This document shows, in pieces, positions 22,855 through 32,205 of a DNA stretch of 64,000 nt. The notes beneath the pieces were generated by a model, which was given only the letters and a program-made list of their open reading frames with translations, was not told where the DNA came from and made no database searches. This DNA comes from Solea solea (Eukaryota > Chordata > Actinopteri > Pleuronectiformes > Soleidae). The position numbers and the translations under genes were made by a program. The stretch's first letter is position 1. Each line of letters begins with the position of its first letter. The stretch covers positions 1,094,501 through 1,158,500 of the forward strand of contig NC_081150.1 of assembly GCF_958295425.1 (NCBI RefSeq). Direction: 5' to 3'.

Positions 22855-23105
22855 TTACGGGACTAATTGGACATAACAGAATAATTCTGAGCTAAACCGC
22901 TGCGGCCGCAGTGCAATGAGGAGCATATCCGGAGCACGAATGGAGGATGAGTGTGCAGTTGCTGCTGTTGCTGCTGAGGCGGCTCTTTCCCTGAACAGAT
23001 TGAGGTGGTGTCGGAGGTACAGGCGGCGTTCTCGCGTCTCCATCCCTCGGCGACCCCCACACTGCCACACCCCTCTGGTAAGACGCAGAGCAGCTGCTGT
23101 GGAGA
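22855..23105 (+). other. CpG-rich possible first exon with splice donor
   Basis: From an ATG at 22916 or 22940 the plus strand encodes MEDECAVAAVAAEAALSLNR followed by a very basic stretch (RRYRRRSRVSIPRRPP), ending at a good donor, CCTCTG|GTAAGACG near 23078. The alternation of an alanine-rich helix and an arginine run resembles the N-terminus of PIF/Harbinger nucleases, but no further exon is found downstream. The opposite strand is also open because the DNA is GC-rich. It may be a transposon relic or a real 5' exon. Confidence 0.25.
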
Positions 23106-23159
23106 CAGATGAACGGCGAGGCGAGGAACCCAACTGACCATTTACCTCAAACATCATCC

Positions 23160-24664
23160 ATCACCACTGACAGCTCTCGATCATTGCTCGCATTAAGGAA
23201 AACTTCCCATCAATATTGTGCAGCAGGGTATTCCCCAGTGAGCTGCTGTCTCGATGTCTTTGTATGGATATATATCATATATTGAAACTCTCTACGGTCA
23301 ATGAATTACATCTTATACACAGAGGGGTTTTAGAAAGTGTCAGAGAAGCTTTTACGTTAAAAGTTCTTAAACATGTGGAATAAACATGTGTTTCTATGCA
23401 GATTCACGTAAGAATGTGATCTTTGCATCCATCTTGATTCAACTTGGATGATTTGCAGGAAGCTATTCATGGACAATTCTTCCCAGGAAAGGGATTTTGT
23501 TTTGATATTTCTGACCCAAAACTGTAGAAACTGTTGACTCCATGCAGCATTTGGTGAAAAATGATACAGACAAACAAGCTACTGAACCAACCAGGACCAG
23601 AGCAGAGGCTACACACTGAATACCTGAAGGCATTAGTCAAACTCCAACATGAACCCAAGCTCCCAAAAAAAGTTATAAAATAAAATAAAACCTCTGCGTA
23701 ACGTGTTCTTTGGTTCGTGCAATTGACCAGCCAGTGGATAGTGGGCAAGGCAACAACAAGACAGGGCTATCATTTAAATGAGTCCTTTATTATTCATATA
23801 AACATCTAAAAAGATAATTGAGTCCAGGGGAAATTAATTAACTACGTAAGTACTAGAAGGGAATGGCTGAGAGTGTGGGTTCTGTGTGGCCTGGTGAGTG
23901 GCGGAGCTTCACTGTCACCAGGCTGGCAGGCTGGATCCACTGGTCGACTGGTGCACTGGCTTAGTGTGGCTGTACTATCACTGCTGACACTGCATGCTGT
24001 GCTGCTGATGACTGCTGCACTCTACTGTGTGGCTGCAAGGCGCTGCTGCTCAGCCGTTGCAGTTGCTTCCAGTCCGACCAACCATCCCAAGACAACTCCA
24101 GCCCTCAGTCACAGAGAAGAGCAGAGGGAGACTCAACACAAGATAAAACATTCAATGACAGTTTCTTAGATAGAGAAACCTCAGAGCACATGGACACAGG
24201 TAAGAGCAGAGGGAGACTCGAAAAGACTGTGTGAGGGGGTAGTTAAACTGGCTGAAATCATGTCCAGCACACCTGTTTCAGATTAGCCCATCACCATGAA
24301 ATCACTGCACACACACACTCTGTAAAGCCACATCCACACATGCACCACAAAATCCACCACTAGTGTCACAACATGCATTAATCTATCACTGATACAGGTC
24401 TTGCATCTGTAACAGGGAACAGGAGCCTTAAAGCTACTAGAGGGCCCTGAGAGGACATAAAAATAAACATTCTCTAATTATGCTTTGAGTAAAATGGTAA
24501 CAATTAATTTTAAAAGGCTTACAAATTGTTGCATGACTTATTAAAGACGATTTGGTTCAAACATACTTTCTGTCTGTTCATGAAATAAATAACATATATG
24601 GAAATAATTTATACTCAAGTCTTGTGTGTTGATCAGAGTTGTGATGCAAGATTTTGTGCACGGG
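23160..24664. other. Noncoding DNA, no gene recognised
   Basis: Contains a CTG/CTGG-rich low-complexity part (about 23890-24050) that gives a hydrophobic open frame without a good start, and the near-repeat AGCAGAGGGAGACTC at 24119 and 24208. No family was recognised. Confidence 0.4.
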
Positions 24665-24736
24665 AATAGCAAATGATCTTTACTTATTTAGCACTTTTCT
24701 GGTCTTGATGGTCACTCAAAGCTACTTTGTGGTGAG
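24665..24736 (+). mobile_element. Fragment of the SINE-like repeat also at 50226-50450
   Basis: TTTAGCACTTTTCTGGTCTT and GGTCACTCAAAGCTA match a very common teleost repeat (usually GCGCTTTTCTAGTCTTGATGACCACTC). It is cut off by the TTAA-ended element that follows. Confidence 0.5.
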
Positions 24737-24998
24737 TTAAAGGGGACATATTATACCCTATTTCGCCAACCCTGCCAAACCCGCCCCTTTCAGAACACTC
24801 AGTTTTGTGCATGGTCCCTTTACATGCAAATGAGACACAGGCAAACACACACCCACTTCTTCCAGGGGGTTTCTGATTTGTCCTTTTTACTGTGCTCACT
24901 CAGCTCCTGTTCCCTCCGTTTCATTCCTCTCCCCCTCCCTCCACTAGTTCTCTGACAATATCAACATGGCAGCGTGTGCGGAAAACAGCGAGAGCGCC

Positions 24999-25386
24999 GT
25001 CACAGGAAGAGACGTCCATCACAAGGATCAAGCCGAACACTGCCAAACTGTAAATCAGTTAAAAAGACTTAGGGACAGCACCGCTGATCGCCACCACTGG
25101 CTGTGTTCAGCTTGATCCTTGTGTCGGAGGTCTCCGGAGCACAGACTCAGTCTGATACAGTCACATAAAGCGGCAGTTTATGCAGCTCGCCACTCGCCGC
25201 TGGCGATCAGCAAGTCTTTTTAACTGATTTACAGTTTGGCACCGTTCGGCTTGATCCTTGTGTCGAACGTCTCTTCCCGTGACGTCACTCTCTGTGAAAA
25301 TTGCCACCGCTGATTGCCAGCGGCGAGCGGCGAGCTGCATAAACTGCCGCTGTATGTGACTGTATCTGTCTGAGTCTGTGTTCCGG
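24999..25386. repeat. Interleaved inverted repeats A-B-A'-B'
   Basis: Arm A (24999-25070) is the inverse of A' (25212-25283), 72 bp with about six mismatches. Arm B (25134-25211) is the inverse of B' (25309-25386), 78 bp with a similar mismatch level. A further partial A'-like piece lies at about 25105-25135. The order A, B, A', B' is interleaved, so both stems cannot form as simple nested hairpins. A' is followed by a perfect TGACGTCA (CRE-type) site at about 25280-25287. The likely origin is repeated inverted duplication of one GC-rich unit. Confidence 0.9.
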
Positions 25387-25437
25387 TCATGGAGGACGTA
25401 CTGAACAAATATTTTTAATTAGGACGTGTCAGAATGG

Positions 25438-25650
25438 TCAGTTATGATCTCTATGTGACCTTTTCTTTAAAATGTGTGTGTTTGTACGTCGGCCGCAGTC
25501 TGATGTGAAGTGGTGCGAACACACAAACACACGTTTGCTGACTTTATCCGGCACATTAGCTTCATATATAAAATCCTCTGAGGCTGGAAGTTTGTGTAAA
25601 ACACTGTGCTCCACTGTGCAGCCACCAACAAGGAGCAAAAGGAGAAAAAA
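25438..25650 (-). pseudogene. Degenerate THAP-domain fragment
   Basis: The minus-strand frame contains GCTVEHSVLHKLPASE, FIYEANVP and RVFVCSHHFTSDC. THAP zinc fingers have C2CH ligands; C-x2-H is visible in VCSHHF and the LHxLP motif is in place, but the first cysteine pair, the conserved Trp and the C-terminal AVPTIF-type motif are missing or altered, and the frame stops soon after. The domain binds DNA in transposases and in host proteins. It lies in the TTAA-ended element and is probably the 5' coding part of its transposase or cargo gene. It is non-functional by appearance. Confidence 0.6.
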
Positions 25651-25850
25651 GCAGCAAAACGTACACTATATCCATTTCTTCTCTTCTCTCTTATCTTCTC
25701 AACATTGTTTACACAAACTTCTGCACTTATTGCAAAGTTTATCATCACTTTAATTTTCATGTTTCTTGTGGGAGTTGAACCTATGCTGTAGCAACATCCC
25801 AATGTACCACAACACTTGACATTCCTAAAGCCTACTGTAGGTGGCAGCAT

Positions 25851-26370
25851 GATGCACCAAAACAGTGTATTAACGGTGTATAACTGTAAATGTAAATAAT
25901 TCTCCCATCATGTTTCCCCTCCTTTTTTTTGGTAAAATCTGTGCAGCACAAGTGAATAAAAAAAATTCCAAATTGACGAAAAAAAGTACTTTTCAAACAT
26001 CTTTGGTTGAGACAAAGAGTGTTGGGTTTTGTTAATAAATGTAAAATGATTCTGCAAGTAATTCTGGCTTTACTTTTGACAATCACAATGGATGACACTC
26101 ACACACATTGTCGTCCTATTTTTCAAGAGGAAATTAAATAAAAATGTGAAGGCTGTTCTAGGCTCAAATAAAATTAAACGTTGTTGTAACATGGTAACAA
26201 TATCGTACCACACAGTAAATGAAAGCAGTGTAAAACTAGAAACCATCTGCAAACAGACAGACAGTCAGGAAGAGAGACAGAGAGAGACAGACACTTTGTC
26301 ATCAGAACGGCATTTTTCAAAAATAACACAGACACACAAACTCAAAACAATACCAGCATTCACTGACATT
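25851..26370. other. Noncoding DNA, no gene recognised
   Basis: AT-rich sequence with an imperfect ACAGACAGAC/AGAGAGACAG stretch near 26256-26292. Open frames are short and lack motifs. Confidence 0.5.
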
Positions 26371-26649
26371 TTATGCCGCAGCTGGTAACAATGTAACAAA
26401 GTAACAATGACAGCAACTGTTCTTCCACTGATCCAGGGTCAGTCCTGAGGCTGGACAGTACCACCGCCCCTTCAGCTGGGTGTGTCCAGTCCTTTTATTT
26501 TTTTCCTGGCCACACTCCTTGCAGGTGTAGTGATAGTGTTCCTTTGCCAGCCTTTTCCGTGGTGATATGCCCATAGCCACTAGCACCTCATCTTCCTGGG
26601 CAGCTTTATGCAGTCTCCAGGCATGTTGCCTTAGCTGAGGTGGAAGGCA

Positions 26650-26765
26650 CGCTTGCTGGTGAGGAGCTTGCTGGTGAGGAGGAGCTTGCATGAACGGAGG
26701 AGCTTGCAGGAACAGGGGAGCTTGCAGGAATGAAGGAGCTTGCATGAACGGAGGAGCTGGCCGAA
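26650..26765 (-). repeat. Short tandem repeat within the last exon, open in several frames
   Basis: Variants of an ~18-bp unit built on GGAGCTTGCAGGAA/TGAACG recur about six times. On the minus strand it reads as QAPxFxQAP in one frame, ASSxxPASSxVPASS in another and KLLRSCKLL in the third, all without stops. The frame continuing into the cysteine-bearing C-terminus is the QAP one. Confidence 0.75.
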
Positions 26766-28350
26766 TTGTGGAAGGAACGGGGGTGGTGGAAATGGCGGAT
26801 AGGACACAGGCCTGTTTGCCGCCAGAGTGCGCTGGCGGGGGAAAGCTTCCCCCTTGTGGTTTTCAGGCTCCTCAAATGTCATCACTTCATGTGCATACTG
26901 CACAGGGGCAGCCGGAAGTGTGTTCACTGCAGGGAGAGACTCCTTGTCCAGGTTTGGGAAGTACAGTGCCTTGCAGCAGCATGTCCCTGTCCTTCCTCTT
27001 ATCCCTCCTAAGCAGCCTACAAGACAAACATTCATTATTTTATACATGTGAGCCTATCCCCCTAAGGTTATTACATATTTTCTAACAAGCATACAGTTGG
27101 AGGTTTTTCTTGAGGTTAAATCTTTATATACTGTCTTGACTGTATGGGAAAGGGAAACAAAATAACACACACCATGAAGAGACAGTGGTGTTGTTAACTG
27201 GAACCAGAACCAAGTTGGTCTGGTCTAGGACAACCCTGCTGTCCTCCAGCAGCTGTTTGACGTGGCTGTAGACGCTGACAATGGACTGAGGGATGGGCAT
27301 GGTTTTTCCCTTTGTGTCCTTTGGCCTGTTGTGTGCTTGCTCAAACTCTTTGGCAAGTCAGAGGCAAACACACTCAATGACCCTGTGTACTTCAGGGTTC
27401 TGGGCTGCTTGGCCGTGAGTCATGTATAGTCTGTTGGAGAAAAAGATGATATGATCTGCACGTCCTTTCTTCTTAGCCTTCTGGGTTTGCCAAAACAGTA
27501 AAAGAGACCTCCATATGCTTCATTTGTTCGTTTGTTTAATTATGGTGTACAAAATAATTACTATTTTGTACCTTGAAGGTGCCTTGTCATGGAGAACTGT
27601 GTACAGGTGGACTATGTCCACCTCCTCCTTGACTAACAAGGCGGTTCAAGCCAACGGTTCAAGCCAACTAGGTAGGCTGCTAGGGCATCAACTGCCTCCC
27701 ATCCCACAACACCTCTTGAGTCACATTGGCTGGTCGGAAAAGTGATAAGTGAGAAAAAGAAAAACCCAGCAAATAAATGTACACTCTTGTTTCCAATTAT
27801 GTGAGTAATGCTGAATTTACATTCATTTATCTTATTAAAATGTAAGAAGACTTACTTAAGTTAAATATTATGTTTTTGAGTAAGGTGTTATTGACCTCTG
27901 TGACGAGGGGTCCGGGTTCAGTGTCACCCTCCAACAACACCTGGTCTTCCACAGCACAGAGGATCGGAATCACCAGCCCCAAGCTCAGCTGAATGGCAGA
28001 GAGCAGCGTCAGGCTCTCCAGCCCCAAGATCACCTGGCATGCACACTGTGGTATCTGGCTCATCCTTGTCCTCCTCAAGCACCTACGAGTGGATTTCAGA
28101 CATCTGCTGTGGAGTAAGCAGGTCACCTCTGTTGGTCTGGGCCAATAGATGCTCCACAGCAATGCACTCCCCTGGAACCAGTATAAATGATGAAGAAAGG
28201 ACATACATACACACATCCATCTCCTACATGTATAGCACAATCTTCACACCCAAGGAATGCATGTCCTCTGAGTAGGGGGGTGCCTAAGAAAAAGAGGAGG
28301 AGGGGGTGTAATACTCTGGTCTACCAGTGTTGCTTAGAGATCTCTCTTAC

Positions 28351-28563
28351 CAGTAGGTTTCTCAGGTGGGGTGAACTCTGGAACCAGAGCACAACCATGG
28401 ACCCACTGGCTCGTGTTGTTGAGGTCAGACATCAACCGGACATCGAAGGTTCTGAGGGTTGAGGCCCCCTCCACAGCTACTGCCTCCTTGGCCCGGCCCA
28501 TGTTCCACCTTGATGCTCCCTCCAGCATGTACATTTGCATGTGCACTGCATTGCACCGCCAGC
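28351..28563 (-). pseudogene. Best-preserved exon of the DUF6729-type relic
   Basis: The 213-bp exon has a clean acceptor (TTTCTTAG, ending 28564) and a clean donor (ACTG|GTAAGAG at 28351/28350) and is open throughout. Its translation contains MYMLEGASRWNMGRAKEA and LRTFDVRLMSDLNN, matching the family's LLEG-RWN-RA segment as I recall it. Of all pieces of this gene it is the only one with both splice sites and no lesion. Confidence 0.6.
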
Positions 28564-29358
28564 CTAAGAAACAAAATCTCAACCATTATTGTAAAGCGAA
28601 TACAGAATACATATGAATACCCGACGGTGGTTATTGTGTTATTTTGAATAATTACAACACATTCTCTGTCATAACATAGAAAAGAACATTCAAAATAAAA
28701 AAAGACATACAATACAGTATGTCTTGATGCGAATGTACCTGGAATGAAAGCACACTAGTGTCGGCGAAAACTCTCCAGGGAGAAGGACCCCCTACCACAC
28801 CTAAGGATGTCCAGCTCTTTGCCGCCCTTCTGGCGAGTCCCCACCTTTGTGTACATTGCAACACCTGCAGGGTCTTGGAGGCACTCCATCTGTTTCTGCT
28901 GCACCTCTCAAACGTGGCGCATGCTGTCACGGTTCACCAGACGCAGCCCTGTGGTGTCTGTCAGCTCCCACACCGATTCCAGCAGCCCTGAAATCATGCT
29001 CCGTATCTCTTCCACTGAACGCGTCCTCCTCCTGCAGTGCCTCTTCAGTTCCCCTGGGCTGGTGGTGGCCATGAGCTGTTCCTCAGTGGGAGCATGTCCG
29101 CTGTGGCTGCTCTTCCACTGCTCTCTTGGTGTTGCACATCTTCCTGGTCCCATTCAAAGATACAGGAGGAAAAGCTTGGTGCAAAAGATGCCATACAAAG
29201 GATGGTGTTCTATAGTGAGGCCGCAGTTAAAGCGTTGCATGAATAGGAAGCTGCCCAAGCGCACTGCACACCCCCATGGATGAAAGAGCTTTACCACTGA
29301 AGACACACCTGTGAAAAACAACCAGTGATAATTACATAGACCATAACACCTGTGACCT

Positions 29359-29494
29359 ATGGGGCTTGTTCTGACGATGGGTGAAGGTGCAGGGTTGGAA
29401 GAGTTGTGCCAAGGCATCGTCACTCGCTACAAGGATGCGGGCCAAGCTGAACCTGAGGTCATCTATGTCGACCGGGACTGCTGCAGCCAGTCAG
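29359..29494 (+). pseudogene. Inverted exon of the same DUF6729-type relic
   Basis: On the plus strand this reads MGLVLTMGEGAGLEELCQG, then a Tyr-Lys-rich helix, then EVIYVDRDCCSQS, ending at donor TCAG|GTGGGT (29494/29495). In the family, VLT-SEGAGL ... YVDRDCC directly precedes the exon found on the minus strand at 29308 (MQRFNCGL...IFEWD). Being on the opposite strand, it has been inverted since the gene inserted, or comes from a second copy in inverse orientation. Asp residues of YVDRD are candidates for catalytic residues by analogy with DDE-type enzymes, but that is inference. Confidence 0.55.
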
Positions 29495-29659
29495 GTGGGT
29501 AAAAATGATAACATTTTTTTTACAAATATACGTTTGAAAAACTGTGTGCCACACACACACACTGTTAGAGCTATTTGTATTAAATGTGTTTATTATTATT
29601 TGTGTTATTGTTTTATTATTGTTGAAGCACTTTGTAAATGTATGTTTTAAAAGGTGCTA

Positions 29660-29735
29660 TATAAATTCTCATTATTATTATTATTATTATCATCACCATT
29701 ATTTTTATTATTATTATTTTTGTTTGTCCCATGGT
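29660..29735. repeat. (ATT)n microsatellite
   Basis: ATT repeats with a CATCACC interruption, continuing as TTATTATTATTATTTTTG. Confidence 0.9.
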
Positions 29736-29789
29736 TTAACATTCGGCTTATAGATGCCGTTTCATTTCTGAGTATTAATCAAGTTTCCA

Positions 29790-30610
29790 AACCTTTTTTC
29801 CATCCGTGAAAAATCTGCCAGGAGCGGCCAGGAGCCTGTCGAGCAGAACCCGTGAAAAGATCTTTATGGCGATGCTGAGAAGGGAGATGCCACGATACTT
29901 TCCGCAGACTGAGCGATCCCCCTTCTTGAAGATGGGGAAGATGTTAGTATCCTTCAGGTCTGCAGGTATACCTTTCGTCCCCCACATGCGCAGAATCATC
30001 AGGATTAGTCTTGTCTTCACGGCTATGCCCCAATGGGAGATAAGTTCTAAGGGGATGTTGTCTGGTCCTGGGGTCTTCCATGCCTTCATGCGCTTCAGCG
30101 CCTTTAGAAACTCGGTGTAGGAGGGGGGAAGTGACATCCAGTGCCTGACAGGGTGTTGGGGAACCTTACGGAGTAAGTGACCAGCCGCAGCAGATGGACG
30201 ATTCAGAAGCATCTGAAAGTGCTCTATCCACCTTTTAAGGATGCCTTGATCTTCTGTGAGGGTGGTTGCCACGTTGGCAGTCTGAAGGGGGTTGATACCT
30301 CCACGTCGAGGACCAAAGATTTCCTTTGTTGCAGCGTAGAATTGCCAGAGGTCTCTGCTGTCAGTGTAGGACTGGATCTCTTTTGCTTTGTCTTGCCACC
30401 AGAGGTTCTGCATCTCTCGAACCCTTCGCTGGCACTCGTGCTTTGCCTTTTGGAAGCGTAGGGCAGTTCTCCCATGCAAGGCGGGCAGATCTCTTCTGGT
30501 CGATCAGATATCGACGTCATTTTGGTCGAGCCAGTCTTGACGGGAACGACTGGAGTAGCCAACTATTTCCTCTGCAGCCTTAGTGATGGAGCCACGGAGC
30601 ACGGACCATT
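29790..30610 (-). pseudogene. LINE reverse-transcriptase relic, both ends missing
   Basis: On the minus strand the sequence encodes a linker region (SRQDWLDQND, a stop, CQRRVREMQNLWWQDKAKE, DSRDLWQFYAATKEIFGP) and the start of the reverse transcriptase: MKAWKTPGPDNIPLELI, LKDTNIFPIFKKGDRSVCG and KYRGISLLSIAIKIFSRVLL. It breaks off there, before the catalytic FADD region; the last residues (GRFFTDGKKVWKLD) do not fit the family. The NYRGISLLS-type motif points to a different LINE clade from the one at 7310-13345 (I would guess I/Nimb-like). The endonuclease, the RT core and the 3' end are all missing, so this is a rearranged fragment rather than a simple 5'-truncated insertion. Confidence 0.75.
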
Positions 30611-31554
30611 TCTTATTTTCAAAAGTAAGATAAATTGTATGTTAGATAGGGCACAGGATTCTTCAGACTCATTTCAAATTTAAGAGAAAGCTAATTTTTG
30701 CACTGTTACTGATGTGAGTTCAGCCACAGGCTAACATAGTGCTAACGCTCTAATCACCTGGCATAAAAAAAAAAAAATACACAGCCTCATTAGAATATTT
30801 TCAGAACAAAGTTTGTGAAGTGTCCATAATAGTTTCATCTCGTTGGGAGCATGAATGTAAACAGATTCCACCACGTTGTTGCATTTCTCTCTTGACGTAA
30901 ATGTCAAGGGGCAGCAACAGTAAGATTCATCCTTTGCGGACGATGAATATTCACAAGTTTATGTAAAGTTTGTCCGCGACCTGAATTTAATGAATATTTC
31001 TATCAATTATCAAGGAAATATACCCATTATTTTTGGGGGGGATGTCTTGCCGTGGACCACTGGGAAATTTTCATTTGTGTGTTGCAGTAAATGAAAGGTC
31101 AGAAGGTTACAAAAATCATTAGGAATAATTCTTTGGGGATGATGAATATTTATAGCATGTCTCATCATACTGGCTGTCAAAATAGTTTGCTTGAGGAACC
31201 AGATCTTGGACGGATGGGTGGGTTCATGCATCCATCCAAACGCCCCATAAATAGTGAAGTTTCTTTTGTTAACAGGTCTGTGAGGCCCCAGCTGTTATTC
31301 CTCCGCAGGTAAGAGCGTATTTGGCTCATTTGACAAAACTGCCAACTTGCTGCTGTTTCTCACCCACATGCAGGAGGGTCCTGAGTCACTGGTGTTGGCC
31401 TCATCCTGCCCATATTTAGCTAAAATCTGCTTATTTGCCTTGGTTTGGTTGTTTGGTCCACAACAGCAGTGTCGGACTATGACTGACCTAAACAAACTGG
31501 TGGTAAACAAACCAGGTGTGTGTGAGATGTTTTGATATTGTTGGTGTATTTCTG
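30611..31554. other. Noncoding DNA, no gene recognised
   Basis: Contains a 12-A run near 30767 and repeat-free AT-rich sequence with several GATGAATATT motifs (30940, 31139). No gene is recognised. Confidence 0.45.
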
Positions 31555-31915
31555 TTTGCCCTCCCCCCTCCACCCCGTGCTCTTCCCCTCCCCTCCTGCT
31601 GAGCCTGGGCGTGGCTTCTGCTGGCTCGGGATCTCTTGGCTGCACACCTGCAACACATCATCACCTACAGCTTATAGAGCCTGGCCTTTTCTCTGCACAT
31701 CACAAGAGCGTTCCGCTTCCACAGTGGTAACATACTGTTGACATTTAAAAAACGTTTGTTTCTGGGAGAACAGAAACAAACGTTGTGCATCTCCTAATCT
31801 TTCTCCTGTGTTCAGCTTCCGATCTCATGCCTCCAGAGCTCCTACACCAGTGCCTCAACACAATAAATCTTGCTTTAACCTTTCTCCCGTCTCAGTGTCT
31901 GCATTTGGGCGCAGT
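31555..31915 (+). mobile_element. Solo-LTR-like block
   Basis: The order of signals is that of a fish Gypsy-type LTR: a CT-rich upstream part, CACACCTGCAACACATCATC, a weak TATA-like TTATAGAGCC near 31672, a transcribed-looking region, AATAAA at 31862-31867, then CTGCATTTGGGCGC downstream. No internal retroviral-type coding sequence flanks it. Boundaries and target duplication are not resolved. A similar arrangement occurs at 55010-55340. Confidence 0.4.
31751..31784. repeat. Perfect 14-bp hairpin
   Basis: AACGTTTGTTTCTG (31751-31764) pairs perfectly with 31771-31784 around the loop GGAGAA. It lies between the TATA-like and AATAAA signals of the LTR-like block, so it would be in the transcript. 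Confidence 0.9.
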
Positions 31916-32159
31916 CTACTAGACCTTTGGAAAAACATCATTTTATCCATGTCTCGTTGCTTTTTATACTTTTAATGTGAGATGCTCTTCATGTTTGTGT
32001 TTTATGTCGACTACTTCTTCTGTCTTTTCTGCTTGGTGAGCGTGGCTTAACACTCCACCTACCGGTGAGGGGGGAATGCATTTTGCGCATGCACTGTCCA
32101 CGCGCACCCAACTCAGTCTTTGCACGTGGTTCCAAAAACTGATCTCGTCATGCACACGA

Positions 32160-32205
32160 TTGGCTCGAGTGGCCCCGCGACCCTCATGTGGAATAACGCT
32201 GTAGA
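32160..32205 (+). mobile_element. SINE tail fragment
   Basis: TTGGCTCGAGTGGCCCCGCG and CCCTCATGTGGAATAA resemble the terminal GGATTGGCTCCAG...GACCCTCATGTGGA block of the SINE family at 13675-13960. Only about 45 bp remain. Confidence 0.4.

Larger units (their letters stand above)
24737..25830 (-). mobile_element. TTAA-ended DNA element with THAP-like fragment; only one end seen
   Basis: The left boundary is TTAA (24737-24740) followed by AGGGGACATATTATACCC, the terminus of a widespread fish element family. TTAA targets are used by Kolobok and piggyBac elements; a THAP-like fragment downstream on the minus strand favours Kolobok or a THAP-bearing relative. The inverse terminus (ATAATATGTCCCCTTTAA) was not found, so the right boundary is a guess. 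The element interrupts the repeat at 24665-24736. Internal inverted repeats are described separately. Confidence 0.5.
26371..29308 (-). pseudogene. Decayed multi-exon transposon-associated gene (DUF6729-type family)
   Basis: Read on the minus strand from 29308 downward, pieces follow the order of a large protein family common in fish genomes. Exon b (29308-28739) has acceptor TTCACAG, MQRFNCGLTIEHHPLYGIF, IFEWDQEDVQ after a frameshift, LKRHCRRRTRSVEE, MECLQDPAG and FSLESFRRH then a stop. Exon c is 28563-28351. Exon d (about 28171-27896) has GECIAVEHLLAQTN and a stop. Further pieces are 27745-27590 (AVDALAAYLVGLNRW) and 27495-27170 (ending VVLDQTNLVLVPVNN). The last exon (about 27015-26371) has a cysteine-bearing C-terminus (CKECGQEKN, RWYCPASGLTLDQW). 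Several stops and frameshifts show it is dead. The family name is from memory; its biochemical role is not established here. Confidence 0.6.

Noticed and set aside
23873..24169. 98-residue hydrophobic open frame
   Set aside because: It lacks an ATG start and is built on CTG/CTGG low-complexity DNA; no family match.
29342..29423. Minus-strand peptide LRFSLARILVASDDALAQLF
   Set aside because: It is the antisense of the better supported plus-strand YVDRDCC exon.
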